A stretch of DNA of 64,000 nucleotides from Roseovarius sp. GTDB lineage: Bacteria > Pseudomonadota > Alphaproteobacteria > Rhodobacterales > Rhodobacteraceae. The notes beneath the pieces were generated by a model that searched no databases, was not told where the DNA came from, and saw nothing but the letters and a program-made list of their open reading frames with translations. Both the position numbers and the translations under genes were made by a program. The stretch covers positions 124,001-188,000 of the forward strand of contig NZ_JAUCYU010000002.1 in the NCBI RefSeq assembly GCF_030373445.1. The letters are read 5' to 3'. This document shows, one piece after another, positions 36,769-46,299 of the stretch (positions are counted from its first letter, which is position 1; every line of letters starts with the position of its first letter).

Positions 36769-37428
36769 CTACTCCCCCGGCTGCGCGAAGCTGTCGACGA
36801 TGGGCGGAACCGGTTCTTCCATGGCGGGGGCGGCGATGCGCTCCCTGAGCGCCGCAGCCTCGTAGCAGAAGTAAAGCCACGTGGCGGCGCCGAGGAACTT
36901 CATCCCTTCCTCGATCACCTGGTTCACGGCGTAGGGAATGCCGATCACCTCCTGCACCGCGTCGATGCCCACCGACATCCCCAGAAGCGCGCCGGCCCCG
37001 AGAAAGGCCGCCCCGTTCACCGCGAAGATCGCCTGCCGGTGCTTCGACAGCAGCCGCCACAGGAAGATCGCGTAAAGCGGCACCACGATGCCTTCGGCGA
37101 TGTACCGGTCATGGATCAGGAAGAAGTCATCCGCCGCCAGCACCAGCGAGAAGCCCCCGACAAGGAACAGCAGCCGGCGCAGGCGGTCATCGCCCCCGCG
37201 CTCGAAGGACAGCGCCCGCGCCAGGCAGATGGCGCCTGCCGCCACCCAGAACCAGACGCCGATATTGGACAGGAAGCCAAGGAAGCTCGACTGCCCCGTG
37301 CTCTGCGCCGTGTCACGCAGGATCTCGATCAGGGTAAAGCCGGATTGCGTGAGGAGGGTCAGCGAGACGACGTAAAACAGGAGTGCGGGGATGCCACAAA
37401 ACAGGAAATAACGGTGCATCTTGTTCAT
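36769..37428 (-). CDS. Membrane protein of unknown function
   Basis: 219 residues with about six membrane helices and an acidic-His patch in the middle (VLAADDFFLIHDRYIAEG) and a later QEVIGIPYAVNQVIEEGMKFLG. Conserved charged residues inside the membrane region suggest an enzyme or a metal or proton site, but I do not recognise the family. Convergent with the thioesterase gene, four bases apart. Confidence 0.65.
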   Translation of the reverse strand: MNKMHRYFLFCGIPALLFYVVSLTLLTQSGFTLIEILRDTAQSTGQSSFLGFLSNIGVWFWVAAGAICLARALSFERGGDDRLRRLLFLVGGFSLVLAADDFFLIHDRYIAEGIVVPLYAIFLWRLLSKHRQAIFAVNGAAFLGAGALLGMSVGIDAVQEVIGIPYAVNQVIEEGMKFLGAATWLYFCYEAAALRERIAAPAMEEPVPPIVDSFAQPGE

Positions 37429-37594
37429 CTGTATGTGCCTTGAGATGCATGTCTATACGAAATGTTGTGCCACCGTGTCCATCCGATAAAGCACTGTTTG
37501 TAATGTGGCTGTTACATGGGTGTTACAGGGGGGCGGTGAGGCGACGCCCGGTTTTTGGCCCCGCCAAGGACGTGGCGCCGGGGTCGCAAACGCG

Positions 37595-37612
37595 AAAACG
37601 CCCCGCAGGGCG
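37595..37612 (-). terminator. Terminator downstream of gatB
   Basis: Minus strand: 5-bp GC stem (CGCCC/GGGCG) with a four-base loop and TTTT tail. Short but well placed, 50 bases after the gatB stop. The rest of this 235-base gap shows nothing further. Confidence 0.55.
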
Positions 37613-37663
37613 AATCCGCAGGGCGCTTAACCGTTTCTCAACAGGTCTTAATCGACCGTTAAC

Positions 37664-39175
37664 TCAAATCCCCAGCTTCTGCTGCACGATCTCGTTCACG
37701 GCCTTCGGGTTGGCCTTGCCGCCCGTGGCCTTCATCACCTGTCCGACAAACCAGCCGGCCAGCTTGGGGTTCGACTGCGCCTTCTCCACCTGCGCGGGGT
37801 TGTCGGCGATGATCTGGTCGACCGCCGTCTCGATGGCGCCGGTGTCGGTGACCTGCTTCATGCCGCGCTCCTCGACGATCTTCGCCGGGTCGCCGCCCTC
37901 GGTATAGACGATCTCGAACAGGTCCTTGGCGATCTTGCCCGAGATGGCATCGGAAGAGATCAGGTCGACGATCCCGCCAAGCTGCGCGGGGGAAACCGGG
38001 CTTTCGGTGATGTCGTGGCCTTCCTTCTTCAGCCGCCCGAACAGCTCGTTGATGACCCAGTTCGCCACCAGCTTGCCGTCGCGGCCCTCGGCCGCCGCCT
38101 CGAAGAAGGCCGCGTTCTCATGCTCGGCGGTCAGGACGTTGGCGTCGTATTCGCTGAGCCCGAAATTGTTGACGAAGCGCGATTTCTTCTCGTCCGGCAG
38201 CTCGGGCAGGGACTCGGCAATGCCATCCACCCACTCCTGCTCGATCTCGAGCGGCAGCAGGTCGGGGTCGGGGAAGTAGCGGTAATCATGCGCTTCTTCC
38301 TTCGACCGCATCGAGCGGGTCTCGTTCTTGTCCGGATCGTAGAGCCGGGTTTCCTGCACGATCTCGCCCCCGCCCTCGACAATCGCGATCTGGCGGCGCG
38401 CCTCGTAATCGATGGCCATCTGGATGAAGCGCATCGAGTTCATGTTCTTGATCTCGCAACGGGTGCCGAGATGCGAGAAATCCTGCGTTTCCATGTATTT
38501 CTCGTAGGCGCCGGGGCGGCAGACCGAGACATTCACGTCGGCCCGCAGGTTGCCGTTCTGCATGTTCCCGTCGCAGGTGCCCAGGTACCGCAGGATCTGG
38601 CGCAGCTTCAGCACGTAGGCCGCCGCCTCCTCGGGTCCGCGAATGTCGGGGCGGGAAACGATCTCCATCAGGCAGACGCCCGTGCGGTTGAGATCGACGA
38701 AGGACATGTGCGGATCCATGTCGTGGATCGACTTGCCGGCATCCTGCTCCATGTGGATGCGCTCGATGCGCACCTTGCGGGCGATCCCGGGTTCCATGTC
38801 GACGATGATCTCGCCCTCGCCCACGATCGGGTGGTAGAGCTGCGAGATCTGGTAGCCCTGCGGCAGGTCGGGATAGAAATAGTTCTTCCGGTCGAAGGCC
38901 GATTTCAGGTTGATCTGCGCCTTCAGGCCAAGGCCCGTGCGCACCGCCTGCTCGACGCAGAACTCGTTGATGACGGGCAGCATGCCGGGCATGGCCGCAT
39001 CCACGAAGGCGACGTTCGAGTTGGGCTCGGCCCCGAACTGCGTCGAGGCGCCCGAGAACAGCTTGGCGTTCGAGGCGACCTGCGCATGCACCTCCATGCC
39101 GATCACCAGTTCCCAGTCGTGCTTGGCCCCGGCGATCACCTTGGGTTTCGGGGGCTCGTAGGTCAGGTCAAGCAT
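37664..39175 (-). CDS. gatB: Aspartyl/glutamyl-tRNA amidotransferase subunit B
   Basis: 503 residues. GatB of the GatCAB complex, which amidates Glu-tRNA(Gln) and Asp-tRNA(Asn). Signatures: [12 protein letters not shown] at the N-terminus, the kinase core around [19 protein letters not shown], and [25 protein letters not shown], followed by the YqeY-like tail. gatA and gatC are not here, so the genes are split. Confidence 0.97.
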   Translation of the reverse strand: MLDLTYEPPKPKVIAGAKHDWELVIGMEVHAQVASNAKLFSGASTQFGAEPNSNVAFVDAAMPGMLPVINEFCVEQAVRTGLGLKAQINLKSAFDRKNYFYPDLPQGYQISQLYHPIVGEGEIIVDMEPGIARKVRIERIHMEQDAGKSIHDMDPHMSFVDLNRTGVCLMEIVSRPDIRGPEEAAAYVLKLRQILRYLGTCDGNMQNGNLRADVNVSVCRPGAYEKYMETQDFSHLGTRCEIKNMNSMRFIQMAIDYEARRQIAIVEGGGEIVQETRLYDPDKNETRSMRSKEEAHDYRYFPDPDLLPLEIEQEWVDGIAESLPELPDEKKSRFVNNFGLSEYDANVLTAEHENAAFFEAAAEGRDGKLVANWVINELFGRLKKEGHDITESPVSPAQLGGIVDLISSDAISGKIAKDLFEIVYTEGGDPAKIVEERGMKQVTDTGAIETAVDQIIADNPAQVEKAQSNPKLAGWFVGQVMKATGGKANPKAVNEIVQQKLGI

Positions 39176-39264
39176 CTGCGGCGCTCCGTTTGCGTATCGT
39201 CCGGCGTTCTAGACCGGGCGGGCGGAACGGGCAAGAGGCGCGGGCAGACAGGAACGCCCACGAA

Positions 39265-39301
39265 GTCTTTAAAAGACGTCGATCCGCAGTCTTTTAAAGA
39301 C
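39265..39301. repeat. 13-bp inverted repeat, GTCTTTAAAAGAC type
   Basis: 39265-39277 pairs perfectly with 39289-39301 around 11 bases; each arm is itself nearly palindromic. It lies upstream of gatB and downstream of the next minus-strand gene. Confidence 0.6.
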
Positions 39302-39322
39302 TGCGCCCCCCGCCGCCAACGA

Positions 39323-40606
39323 TCAAAGCGCCGGCAGCCGGTACATCCCCTGCGGCGAGAACGCGATGGAGCTGCCATCGGCGATCTCGCTGGCGAACCG
39401 CGCCGCGATGATCCGAAGCGCCGTCTGGCGCCCCTTGACCACCAGCGCCCGGCGCGAGGGCAGCATCGACACCTGGCCCGGCGCCAGCAGCGTCTGCGAC
39501 CAGATCAGCGGGTGCAGCTCCTGCAGGTAATCCGCCAGCAGCCAGTCGAGGCAGTCATGCAGCTGTTCCCGCGTCGCATGCCCGCGCCGCGACAGCTGCT
39601 TGTCCTGCTTCAGCGGCGCCATGGAAATGGCGCAGAAGGCGGCGAACTGGTTGATCACGTGCTGGTCGCGCTTGCGGTCGATGATGTTCTCCATCCCCTC
39701 GATGAAGAAATCCGCATCCAGCAGCTCGATCGCCTGCGGATCGGCGGTCAGCGCATCGAGATAGACCCAGGTATAGCCGCCTGCCTGCCAGACGTCCTCG
39801 GTCTGCGAGGCGACGCGGCGGGCCTCGATCTCCAGCACGTTGGGCGACTTGCGCAGCAGCGGCACCATGTGCCGGCCCATGGCCCGCATGTGGCGGTGCC
39901 CCTCGGGGTCGATCCCGATCAGCGTGGCGTAATCCTCGGCCAGGTGGCGGCCGCGCTTCTCGTTGGTGGCGTTGAGCGCGCATTGCGCCGCCAGGACCGA
40001 CGGCGCGTCGAGCGCCACCCCGTCATAGGGCGCCAGGATCTCCTCGGCCCGCTCGAGATGCTCATGCGCCCGGTTCAGGCTTTTCTCGGGCGTGCTTTCG
40101 AACATGATGCTGTGCCAGGCCCAGGCGATATCCAGGTGCGCCAGCGCCACGACCAGCGCGCAGGCATAGTCGCCCGGCTCTTCCTCCAGCACCTCCTCCA
40201 GCGCCTCGATCCCCTCGGGGCTGGGCTCGGCATTGTCGTGCAGGGCGTCCTCGGCGGCCGACACCACGTCGCTGCGCGCGCCGAAGGCCAGCAGCAAGGA
40301 GGCCGTCTCGCCCCCCGGCGTGGTCAGGCGCGATTCGTCGGCATAGCGGATCCGGCGCGACAGTTCGGTCCAGCGGTCCTGCCGTGCGAGCTTCTGGCCC
40401 TTGTCCTGGTGCGTGGCGCGGGCCATCTCCTCGTCCGACACCGGAAGCGAGGGCAGGATGATGCGCTTGGTCAGGGCGTCGATGTCCTTTTCGGACATCT
40501 TCCGCATCTTCGGCGCCACCGACTTGCCGCCTGACCCGGTCAGCATCCCGCGCAGCTTCGAGAAGGTTCCGGACGCGGACTTTGACTGATTGCGCGATTT
40601 CAACAT
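39323..40606 (-). CDS. Conserved hypothetical protein, helical
   Basis: 427 residues, cytoplasmic, mostly alpha-helical with TPR-like alternation in its middle (YACALVVALAHLDIAWAWHS, LNRAHEHLERAEEILAPYD). N-terminus basic (MLKSRNQSK). The start is at ATG 40606; the longer frame runs into the divergent promoter. Known to me only as an uncharacterised roseobacter protein. Confidence 0.7.
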   Translation of the reverse strand: MLKSRNQSKSASGTFSKLRGMLTGSGGKSVAPKMRKMSEKDIDALTKRIILPSLPVSDEEMARATHQDKGQKLARQDRWTELSRRIRYADESRLTTPGGETASLLLAFGARSDVVSAAEDALHDNAEPSPEGIEALEEVLEEEPGDYACALVVALAHLDIAWAWHSIMFESTPEKSLNRAHEHLERAEEILAPYDGVALDAPSVLAAQCALNATNEKRGRHLAEDYATLIGIDPEGHRHMRAMGRHMVPLLRKSPNVLEIEARRVASQTEDVWQAGGYTWVYLDALTADPQAIELLDADFFIEGMENIIDRKRDQHVINQFAAFCAISMAPLKQDKQLSRRGHATREQLHDCLDWLLADYLQELHPLIWSQTLLAPGQVSMLPSRRALVVKGRQTALRIIAARFASEIADGSSIAFSPQGMYRLPAL

Positions 40607-40749
40607 ACTTTGCCTGTTCAGATGGAATTCGTTCCTGTTTGTGACAGCGTATTCGGCCCAAATTTGGGCAAGTCGAGGGAGATGGCAGGGAAAACATGCG
40701 GCCAGCGCATGTGTGCCACGGAAACGGCGAAGGAAGGGGATCCGGGGGG

Positions 40750-41853
40750 ATGCGTCGACTAATACTTTGTCTTTATTTATTATTCTTGCCGTCAGCATCG
40801 CAGGCCGAGGAAACGGAAGGGGCCGAGGCCGGCGTCTTTCCGCCCGCGCGCGTCGCCCAGATTCCCCGCACGCGCTGGGATCACCGGGCCGAATCCGCCC
40901 TCTGGACGCGCAGCGCGCTGTCGGCGCTCAAGCAGCACGGCGCGGCGCTGGTGGAAACGGTCCCGCGCGATATCGCCGATTGGTGCCCGGCCTATCCCAC
41001 CGCTTCGGCGGAAAAGCGCCGCGCCTTCTGGGTCGGCTTCCTGTCCGCCCTGGCGCGGTACGAAAGCACCCACCGGCCGCATGCCGTGGGGGGCGGCGGG
41101 CGCTGGTTCGGCCTGTTGCAGATCCTGCCCGGCACGGCGCGCGGGTATGGCTGCCGGGCGCGCAGCGGGCAGGCGCTGCTCGACGGGCCGTCGAACCTGT
41201 CCTGCGCCATCCGGATCATGACCCGCACCGTGCGGCGTGACGGGGTCGTCTCACGCGGGATGCGCGGCGTGGCGGCGGATTGGGGGCCGCTGGTCAGCCG
41301 CGCGAAACGGCACGAGATGATGGCCTGGACCAAGTCGCAGAAATACTGCACGCCGCTGTCTTCGGTACGGCCCCGCGCCCGCCCCGAGGGATGGAACCCG
41401 TCGCGGGATTTGGTCGCGATGCGGCCCAAGGTTCGGCCGCCCGAGGTGGTCGAGGCGGCGCTCCCCGCGATCCTCGAGCTGGAGTCCATCGTGCCGGAGA
41501 ACGGCACCACGCCCGCGCCGGGAGACCTCGAACTTGAAGTCGTGATGCCGGCAGACAGCGCCACGGCCGCGCCGGATGACCTGGAACTTGAAGTCGTGAC
41601 ACCGGCAGACAGCGCCACTGCCGCGACGGATGATCTCGAACTTGAAGTCGTGATGCCTGCAGACAGCGCCACGGCCGCGCCGGAAGACCTCGAACTGGAG
41701 ATCGTGACACCGGCAGACAGCGCAACCGCCGCGACGGACAACCTCGAGCTGGAGATCGTGATGCCGAAGGCCAACGCCACCGCCGCGCCGGAGGATCTCG
41801 AGCTGGAAATCCTGCCCACCGATGCGCCCGAACTCGAGATCGTCTCGCCCTGA
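40750..41853 (+). CDS. Exported lytic transglycosylase-like protein with repeat tail
   Basis: 367 residues: signal peptide (RRLILCLYLLFLPSASQA), an SLT-type lysozyme domain with the likely catalytic E105 in FLSALARYESTHRP and GLLQILPGTARGYGC, and, from residue 259, five 18-residue acidic repeats (DLELEVVMPADSATAAPD type) plus a partial one. The domain would cut peptidoglycan; the tail has no evident enzymatic role. Transcribed away from the preceding gene. Confidence 0.8.
   Translation: MRRLILCLYLLFLPSASQAEETEGAEAGVFPPARVAQIPRTRWDHRAESALWTRSALSALKQHGAALVETVPRDIADWCPAYPTASAEKRRAFWVGFLSALARYESTHRPHAVGGGGRWFGLLQILPGTARGYGCRARSGQALLDGPSNLSCAIRIMTRTVRRDGVVSRGMRGVAADWGPLVSRAKRHEMMAWTKSQKYCTPLSSVRPRARPEGWNPSRDLVAMRPKVRPPEVVEAALPAILELESIVPENGTTPAPGDLELEVVMPADSATAAPDDLELEVVTPADSATAATDDLELEVVMPADSATAAPEDLELEIVTPADSATAATDNLELEIVMPKANATAAPEDLELEILPTDAPELEIVSP
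41524..41808 (+). repeat. 54-bp in-frame tandem repeats
   Basis: Five consecutive 54-base units starting at 41524, 41578, 41632, 41686 and 41740, plus a partial sixth, encode the acidic tail of the transglycosylase. Units 1-3 are nearly identical; unit 5 is the most diverged. Confidence 0.88.
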
Positions 41854-41871
41854 CCGCGCGTTGGGGCGCCC

Positions 41872-42759
41872 CTAGCCTGTGGCGCCTGACAGGTGGCGCA
41901 GCTTGTCGGGGTTGCGCACGATCCAGAGCGCCGCGATCCGCCCGTTGCGCAGGCTGACCGCCGTGGTCTGCATCACGCCCGCCGGGTCGACCGAGACGAA
42001 GCCGGGCGCGCCGTTGATCCGCCGCAGGGGCGGGCAGGGGCGCTGGGGCAGCTGGTTCTTGCGGGCAAGCCCCACGAAGAGGCCGGCGGCCCGGCGCGCA
42101 CCGGACAGCACGTTGATCGCCGCCGGCACCTTGCCGCCGCCGTCGGTATGCACCGCGATATCCTCGGCGAAGATCTCTAGCAGGCGCTGCATGTCGCCCT
42201 CGCGGCTGGCTTCCCAGAAGGCGGCGATGATCGGGCGCGCTTCCTCGAGCGAGGGCGCCGCCGGCGGCTCGGCCCCGGCCAGCCGCTTGCGGGCGCGCGA
42301 CACCAGTTGCCGACAGGTCGCGGGGGAGCGGCCCACCACCGGCGCGATCTCGTCGAACCCGTAGTCGAACGCATCGCGCAAAAGGAAGGCCGCCCGCATC
42401 TCGGGCGACAGCGTCTCCAGCAACAGGATCAGCGCGATGCTCACATCCTCGGTCACCATCCATTGCTGTTCCGGCGTCGGATCTGGGCTTTCCAGCAGCG
42501 GCTCTGGCAGCCACGCGCCCACGTAGGTCTCGCGCTGCCGCCGGGCCGATTTCAGGTGATCGAGGGAAAGGCGGCTGACCACCGTGGTCAGCCAGCGCGC
42601 GGGGCTTTCCAGCGCCGACAACTCCTGCCCAGCAAAGCGCAGCCAGGCCTGCTGCACGATATCCTCGGTCTCCGCCACCGATCCCGTCATGCGATAGGCG
42701 AGCCCCGCCAGACGGCGGCGCTCGCCCTCGAAGGTCGCGATATGCCAGTCAGGCGGCAT
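41872..42759 (-). CDS. ECF41-type sigma factor
   Basis: 295 residues. Sigma region 2 (LAYRMTGSVAETEDIVQQAWLR) and region 4 (YGFDEIAPVVGRSPATCRQLVSRARKR) are followed by a SnoaL-like C-terminal extension of about 110 residues. The extension has both hallmark motifs of ECF41: DGGGK at 206-210 and NPDKL at 283-287. In this group the extension takes the place of a separate anti-sigma factor. It overlaps the preceding partner gene by 11 bases. Confidence 0.92.
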   Translation of the reverse strand: MPPDWHIATFEGERRRLAGLAYRMTGSVAETEDIVQQAWLRFAGQELSALESPARWLTTVVSRLSLDHLKSARRQRETYVGAWLPEPLLESPDPTPEQQWMVTEDVSIALILLLETLSPEMRAAFLLRDAFDYGFDEIAPVVGRSPATCRQLVSRARKRLAGAEPPAAPSLEEARPIIAAFWEASREGDMQRLLEIFAEDIAVHTDGGGKVPAAINVLSGARRAAGLFVGLARKNQLPQRPCPPLRRINGAPGFVSVDPAGVMQTTAVSLRNGRIAALWIVRNPDKLRHLSGATG

Positions 42760-43210
42760 CGCGCGCCTTCCGCGCCGGGTGCTGCGTGCGGAAGCCCACG
42801 GCGAACCGGTTCCACGCGTTGATCACGTTGATGATCAGCGTCAGGTCGACCTGCTCTTCCTTGCTGAACGCCTCGGCCAGCGCGGCGTAATCCGCGTCCG
42901 GCGCGCCCGTCGCCTCGATCCGCGTCAAAGTGTCGGCCCATCCCAGCGCGGCCCGTTCGCGGGCATCGAAAGCCGGGCTCTCCCGCCACGCCGCCAGCAC
43001 GTCGAGCTGTTGCTGGGTCACGCCCGCCTTCAACGCCTCGGGCGCATGCATGTCGAGGCAGTAGGCACAGCCGTTGATCTGCGACACGCGCATCTTGATC
43101 AGCATCCGCAGCGCCGGGCCGATGGTCAGGTCGTGGGTGGCGTTCTCGACCGCCAGCATGGCCTTGGCGGCCTCGGGTGAAGCGGTGTGGATGTTCAGTC
43201 TCGGTGTCAT
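42749..43210 (-). CDS. Carboxymuconolactone decarboxylase / AhpD-like protein
   Basis: 153 residues, all-helical AhpD fold, with the redox motif C-x2-C-x3-H in GCAYCLDMH. This is the typical ECF41 target gene; members are thought to reduce peroxides, but the substrate is unknown. GAAAGGA stands before ATG 43210, which is preferred over the in-frame ATG 43246. It forms an operon with the sigma gene behind an ECF41 promoter. Confidence 0.9.
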   Translation of the reverse strand: MTPRLNIHTASPEAAKAMLAVENATHDLTIGPALRMLIKMRVSQINGCAYCLDMHAPEALKAGVTQQQLDVLAAWRESPAFDARERAALGWADTLTRIEATGAPDADYAALAEAFSKEEQVDLTLIINVINAWNRFAVGFRTQHPARKARDAA

Positions 43211-43246
43211 GGCGACTTGTCCTTTCAGGGTTGCGTCTGCCTCCAT

Positions 43247-43273
43247 GACGATCCACCGCCCCGATCTGTGACA
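43247..43273 (-). promoter_or_regulatory. ECF41-dependent promoter
   Basis: On the minus strand TGTCACA (43273-43267), exactly 16 bases, then CGTC (43250-43247), 37 bases before the start codon. This equals the published ECF41 promoter consensus TGTCACA-N16-CGTC. It predicts that the sigma factor drives its own operon. Confidence 0.88.
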
Positions 43274-43295
43274 GGGGCGGCGGATTATTTTCACA

Positions 43296-45848
43296 TCACG
43301 CCCCGCGGATACGGCTGACCATCTCGGTCGTGTCGCGGCTCAGCCCCTCGACGGCTAGGATCCGGTCAAGCTCGGCGCCGATCTTCGCCTGCCGGTCGGC
43401 ATCGTAGCGCTTCCACGTCTCGAAGGCCGAGCACATCCGCGCCGTGGTCTGCGGGTTGAGCGGGTCGAGCTTTATCAGCCAGTCCGCCAGCACCCGGTAG
43501 CCCTCTCCCGACGCATGGTGGAACCCGGCCGGGTTCATCGCCAGCGCGCCCAGCGTGGCGCGGAAGCGGTTGGGGTTCTTCATGCTGAAATCGGGGTGCT
43601 GCGTCAGCCGCTCGGCCACCGCCGCCGCCTCGTCCGGGGCGGCGTTGACGATCTGCAGCATGAACCACTTGTCGATCACCAGCCGGTCATGCTTCCACTG
43701 GTCATAGAAGGCCTTTCTCGCCGCTTCGCCCTTGCCGGCCTGCAACAGGCAGGAGAAGGCCGCCAGTTGCTGGGTCATGTTGTCGGCGGCGTCGTATTGG
43801 GCCTGCGCCCGTGCCCCGCCATCGAGCCGCGTGATGATCCCCAGCGCCCCGTTGGCCAGCGCCCGCGCGCCGGATTGCTTGGCATCGGGCTGGTATGGCT
43901 CGGTCACCTGGTGCTGGGCGTACAGCTTCGGCGCAAGGTCCTGCATCGCCTCGGCGCGGGCGTGCTTCAGCGTCTCCAGCGCCTCGTAAATCGCCTGCGG
44001 GTCCGGCGTGGTGCCGCCCTCGTGTAGCGCCTGCGCAAGGTCATCCTGCGACGGCAGGCCAAGCGCCAGCGCCCGGAAGGCGGGGTCGAGGCTCTCGTCC
44101 CGCGCCAGCGCCTGCACCGCGTCGAGATACCTGTCATCGGGCTGCGCCCCGTCCCGGAGCATCCGCAACAGCCCGTCGCGGGCCAGGTCGCGGCCCGCCT
44201 CCCACTTGTTGAACGGGTCGGTGTCATGGGCCAGCAGGAAGGCGCGCTCGGCATTGTCGGTCTCGCGCTCGACGATGACCGGCGCCGAAAAGCCGCGCAG
44301 GATCGACGGCACCGGCTTCGCCCCCAGCCCCTCGAAGCGGAAGCTCTGCCTGGCCTCCGTCATCTCAAGAACTTCAGTCTCCCGCACCTCGTCGCCATTC
44401 GGGCCCAGCAGCCCCACGGCGATGGGAATGACCCGCGGCGGCTTGTCGGCCTGGCCCGGCGTCGGCGGCGTGGACTGCTCGAAATGCAGGGTGTAGGTGC
44501 CGTCGGCATAGTCGTCGGTGACCTTCAGGCGCGGCGTGCCCGCATCGGTGTACCAGCGCTTGAATTGCGACAGGTCCCGCCCCGTCGCCTCCTCGAACAC
44601 GGCAAGCCAGTCCTCGATCGTCGCCGCGTCGCCGTCATGCCGCTCGAAATAGAGGTCGAGCGCCTTGGCATAGCCCTCGTCCCCCACCAGCGTCTTCAGC
44701 ATCCCGATCAGCTCGGCGCCCTTCTCGTAAACCGTGGCGGTGTAGAAATTGTTGATCTCGACGAAGCTTTCCGGCCTGACCGGGTGCGCCAGCGGGCCGT
44801 TATCCTCGCGGAACTGCCGGGCGCGCAGCGCAATGACGTCCGAGATCCGTTTGACCGCCGCGCTGCGCATGTCGGCGGTGAACTGGCTGTCTCGGAAGAC
44901 GGTCAGGCCCTCCTTCAGGCAAAGCTGGAACCAGTCGCGGCAGGTGATGCGGTTGCCCGTCCAGTTGTGGAAATACTCGTGCGCGATGATCGCCTCGATC
45001 CGCTCGAAATTCATGTCGGTCGAGGTGGCCGGGTTGGCCAGCACGGCGGCGGAGTTGAAGATGTTCAGCCCCTTGTTCTCCATCGCGCCCATGTTGAAAT
45101 CGTCGACCGCCACGATGTTGAAGATGTCCAGGTCGTATTCCCGGCCATACACCTCCTCGTCCCATTTCATCGACTTGATCAGGCTTTCCATGGCAAAGGC
45201 GCACTTGTCCTCGTCGCCGGGGCGGACCCAGACGTTCAGCTCGACCGCCTTGCCCGATCGGGTGGTGAAGTGGCCCGGATGGTTCACCAGGTCGCCGGCC
45301 ACCAGCGCGAACAGGTAGGCGGGCTTGGGCCACGGATCCTGCCACTCGGCAAAGCCGTCGCCCTGCGCGCCGGGGTTGCCGTTCGACAGCAGCACCTCCT
45401 CCGCCCCCTCGATGCGCACGTCGAAGGGGGCCATTACGTCGGGGCGGTCGGGGTAATAGGTGATCTTGCGGAACCCCTCGGCCTCGCACTGGGTGCAGTA
45501 CATGCCGTTCGACATGTAAAGCCCCTCGAGCGCGGTATTGGCCTGCGGGTCGATTTCGACCTCGGCCTCCCACACGAAGGGCGCATCGGGCACCTCGCAG
45601 GTCAGGCCCTCGTCGGTCACCTCGGGGGTGACGGGCTGGCCGTCGATGGTGACCGAGACCAGCTTCAGCTTCTCGCCATGCAGGAAAAAGCGCCGGTCTT
45701 CGGCCTCTGGATTGGGCCGGAAAGCAATACGCGAGAGCACCCGCGTGGCGGACGGATCAAGCCGGAATGTCAGCTCGACCTTGTCGACCCGGAAGCCGAA
45801 CGGCGTGTAATCCTTGAGGTAGATCGTCTGGGGGGATGCATCCTTCAT
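43296..45848 (-). CDS. pepN: Aminopeptidase N
   Basis: 850-residue M1 metallopeptidase that removes N-terminal residues from peptides. Zinc site HEYFH with the third ligand Glu 18 residues on (LKEGLTVF), and the substrate-binding GAMEN motif upstream. The start at ATG 45848 gives the usual MKDASPQTIYLKDYTPFGF beginning of the proteobacterial PepN class; the longer frame is unneeded. Cytoplasmic. Confidence 0.97.
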   Translation of the reverse strand: MKDASPQTIYLKDYTPFGFRVDKVELTFRLDPSATRVLSRIAFRPNPEAEDRRFFLHGEKLKLVSVTIDGQPVTPEVTDEGLTCEVPDAPFVWEAEVEIDPQANTALEGLYMSNGMYCTQCEAEGFRKITYYPDRPDVMAPFDVRIEGAEEVLLSNGNPGAQGDGFAEWQDPWPKPAYLFALVAGDLVNHPGHFTTRSGKAVELNVWVRPGDEDKCAFAMESLIKSMKWDEEVYGREYDLDIFNIVAVDDFNMGAMENKGLNIFNSAAVLANPATSTDMNFERIEAIIAHEYFHNWTGNRITCRDWFQLCLKEGLTVFRDSQFTADMRSAAVKRISDVIALRARQFREDNGPLAHPVRPESFVEINNFYTATVYEKGAELIGMLKTLVGDEGYAKALDLYFERHDGDAATIEDWLAVFEEATGRDLSQFKRWYTDAGTPRLKVTDDYADGTYTLHFEQSTPPTPGQADKPPRVIPIAVGLLGPNGDEVRETEVLEMTEARQSFRFEGLGAKPVPSILRGFSAPVIVERETDNAERAFLLAHDTDPFNKWEAGRDLARDGLLRMLRDGAQPDDRYLDAVQALARDESLDPAFRALALGLPSQDDLAQALHEGGTTPDPQAIYEALETLKHARAEAMQDLAPKLYAQHQVTEPYQPDAKQSGARALANGALGIITRLDGGARAQAQYDAADNMTQQLAAFSCLLQAGKGEAARKAFYDQWKHDRLVIDKWFMLQIVNAAPDEAAAVAERLTQHPDFSMKNPNRFRATLGALAMNPAGFHHASGEGYRVLADWLIKLDPLNPQTTARMCSAFETWKRYDADRQAKIGAELDRILAVEGLSRDTTEMVSRIRGA

Positions 45849-45959
45849 CGCGGTCTCCGGTCGGGGAACATGTAGGGTCGGGCGCACGTTATGTTCCTGA
45901 GCAGGGGGCTGCAATGGCGCAGCCCCGACAATTTGTTATTCAGAATTGAGAGGCCAATT

Positions 45960-46163
45960 TTGTCTGCACCCGAACCCGATCTCGAAACCGCGAAACGCCG
46001 GCATAAAGGCCCCCTGATCGGCATCGCCCTCGCCGTGGTCTTCGCCTCGGTGCTGCTCGTGGCGCTGCTGCTCTGGCTGGGCTACCTGGGCAACGAGCCC
46101 GGCAACGAGGCCCCCCAGATCGACGGTCGCACCGGCGCCGAGGAACAGACTGACGGGTCCTGA
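45960..46163 (+). CDS. Small single-span membrane protein
   Basis: 67 residues from TTG 45960 (MSAPEPDLETAKRRHKGPL), with one membrane helix (IGIALAVVFASVLLVALLLWLGYLG) and an acidic tail. GAGAGG stands six bases before the TTG. An in-frame ATG at 45891 would add 23 residues of less plausible sequence. No known function. Confidence 0.6.
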   Translation: MSAPEPDLETAKRRHKGPLIGIALAVVFASVLLVALLLWLGYLGNEPGNEAPQIDGRTGAEEQTDGS

Positions 46164-46250
46164 CCCCGCTTTGCCTCTTTCCTGATCACCGTGGCGGGAA
46201 TCTGCACTGGCGCGCGCCCGGTTGTGCGGGAATAGCTGTTTCCATATCCT

Positions 46251-46286
46251 CCGTTGGATTATATCCAGAGTGACAGGCTCCAACGG
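46251..46286. promoter_or_regulatory. Inverted repeat before the C26 peptidase gene
   Basis: CCGTTGGA and TCCAACGG form an 8-bp perfect repeat around 20 bases, ending 13 bases before the ATG. Suitable for an operator or a 5' hairpin that covers the start region. Confidence 0.4.
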
Positions 46287-46299
46287 ATAAAGGATCAGC

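Noticed and set aside
37983-40534. Long plus-strand frame opposite gatB and the following gene
   Set aside because: It crosses two supported minus-strand genes and lacks any motif.
41524-41808. 54-bp repeats as a CRISPR or a satellite
   Set aside because: They are in frame and encode a continuous protein tail; no unique spacers.
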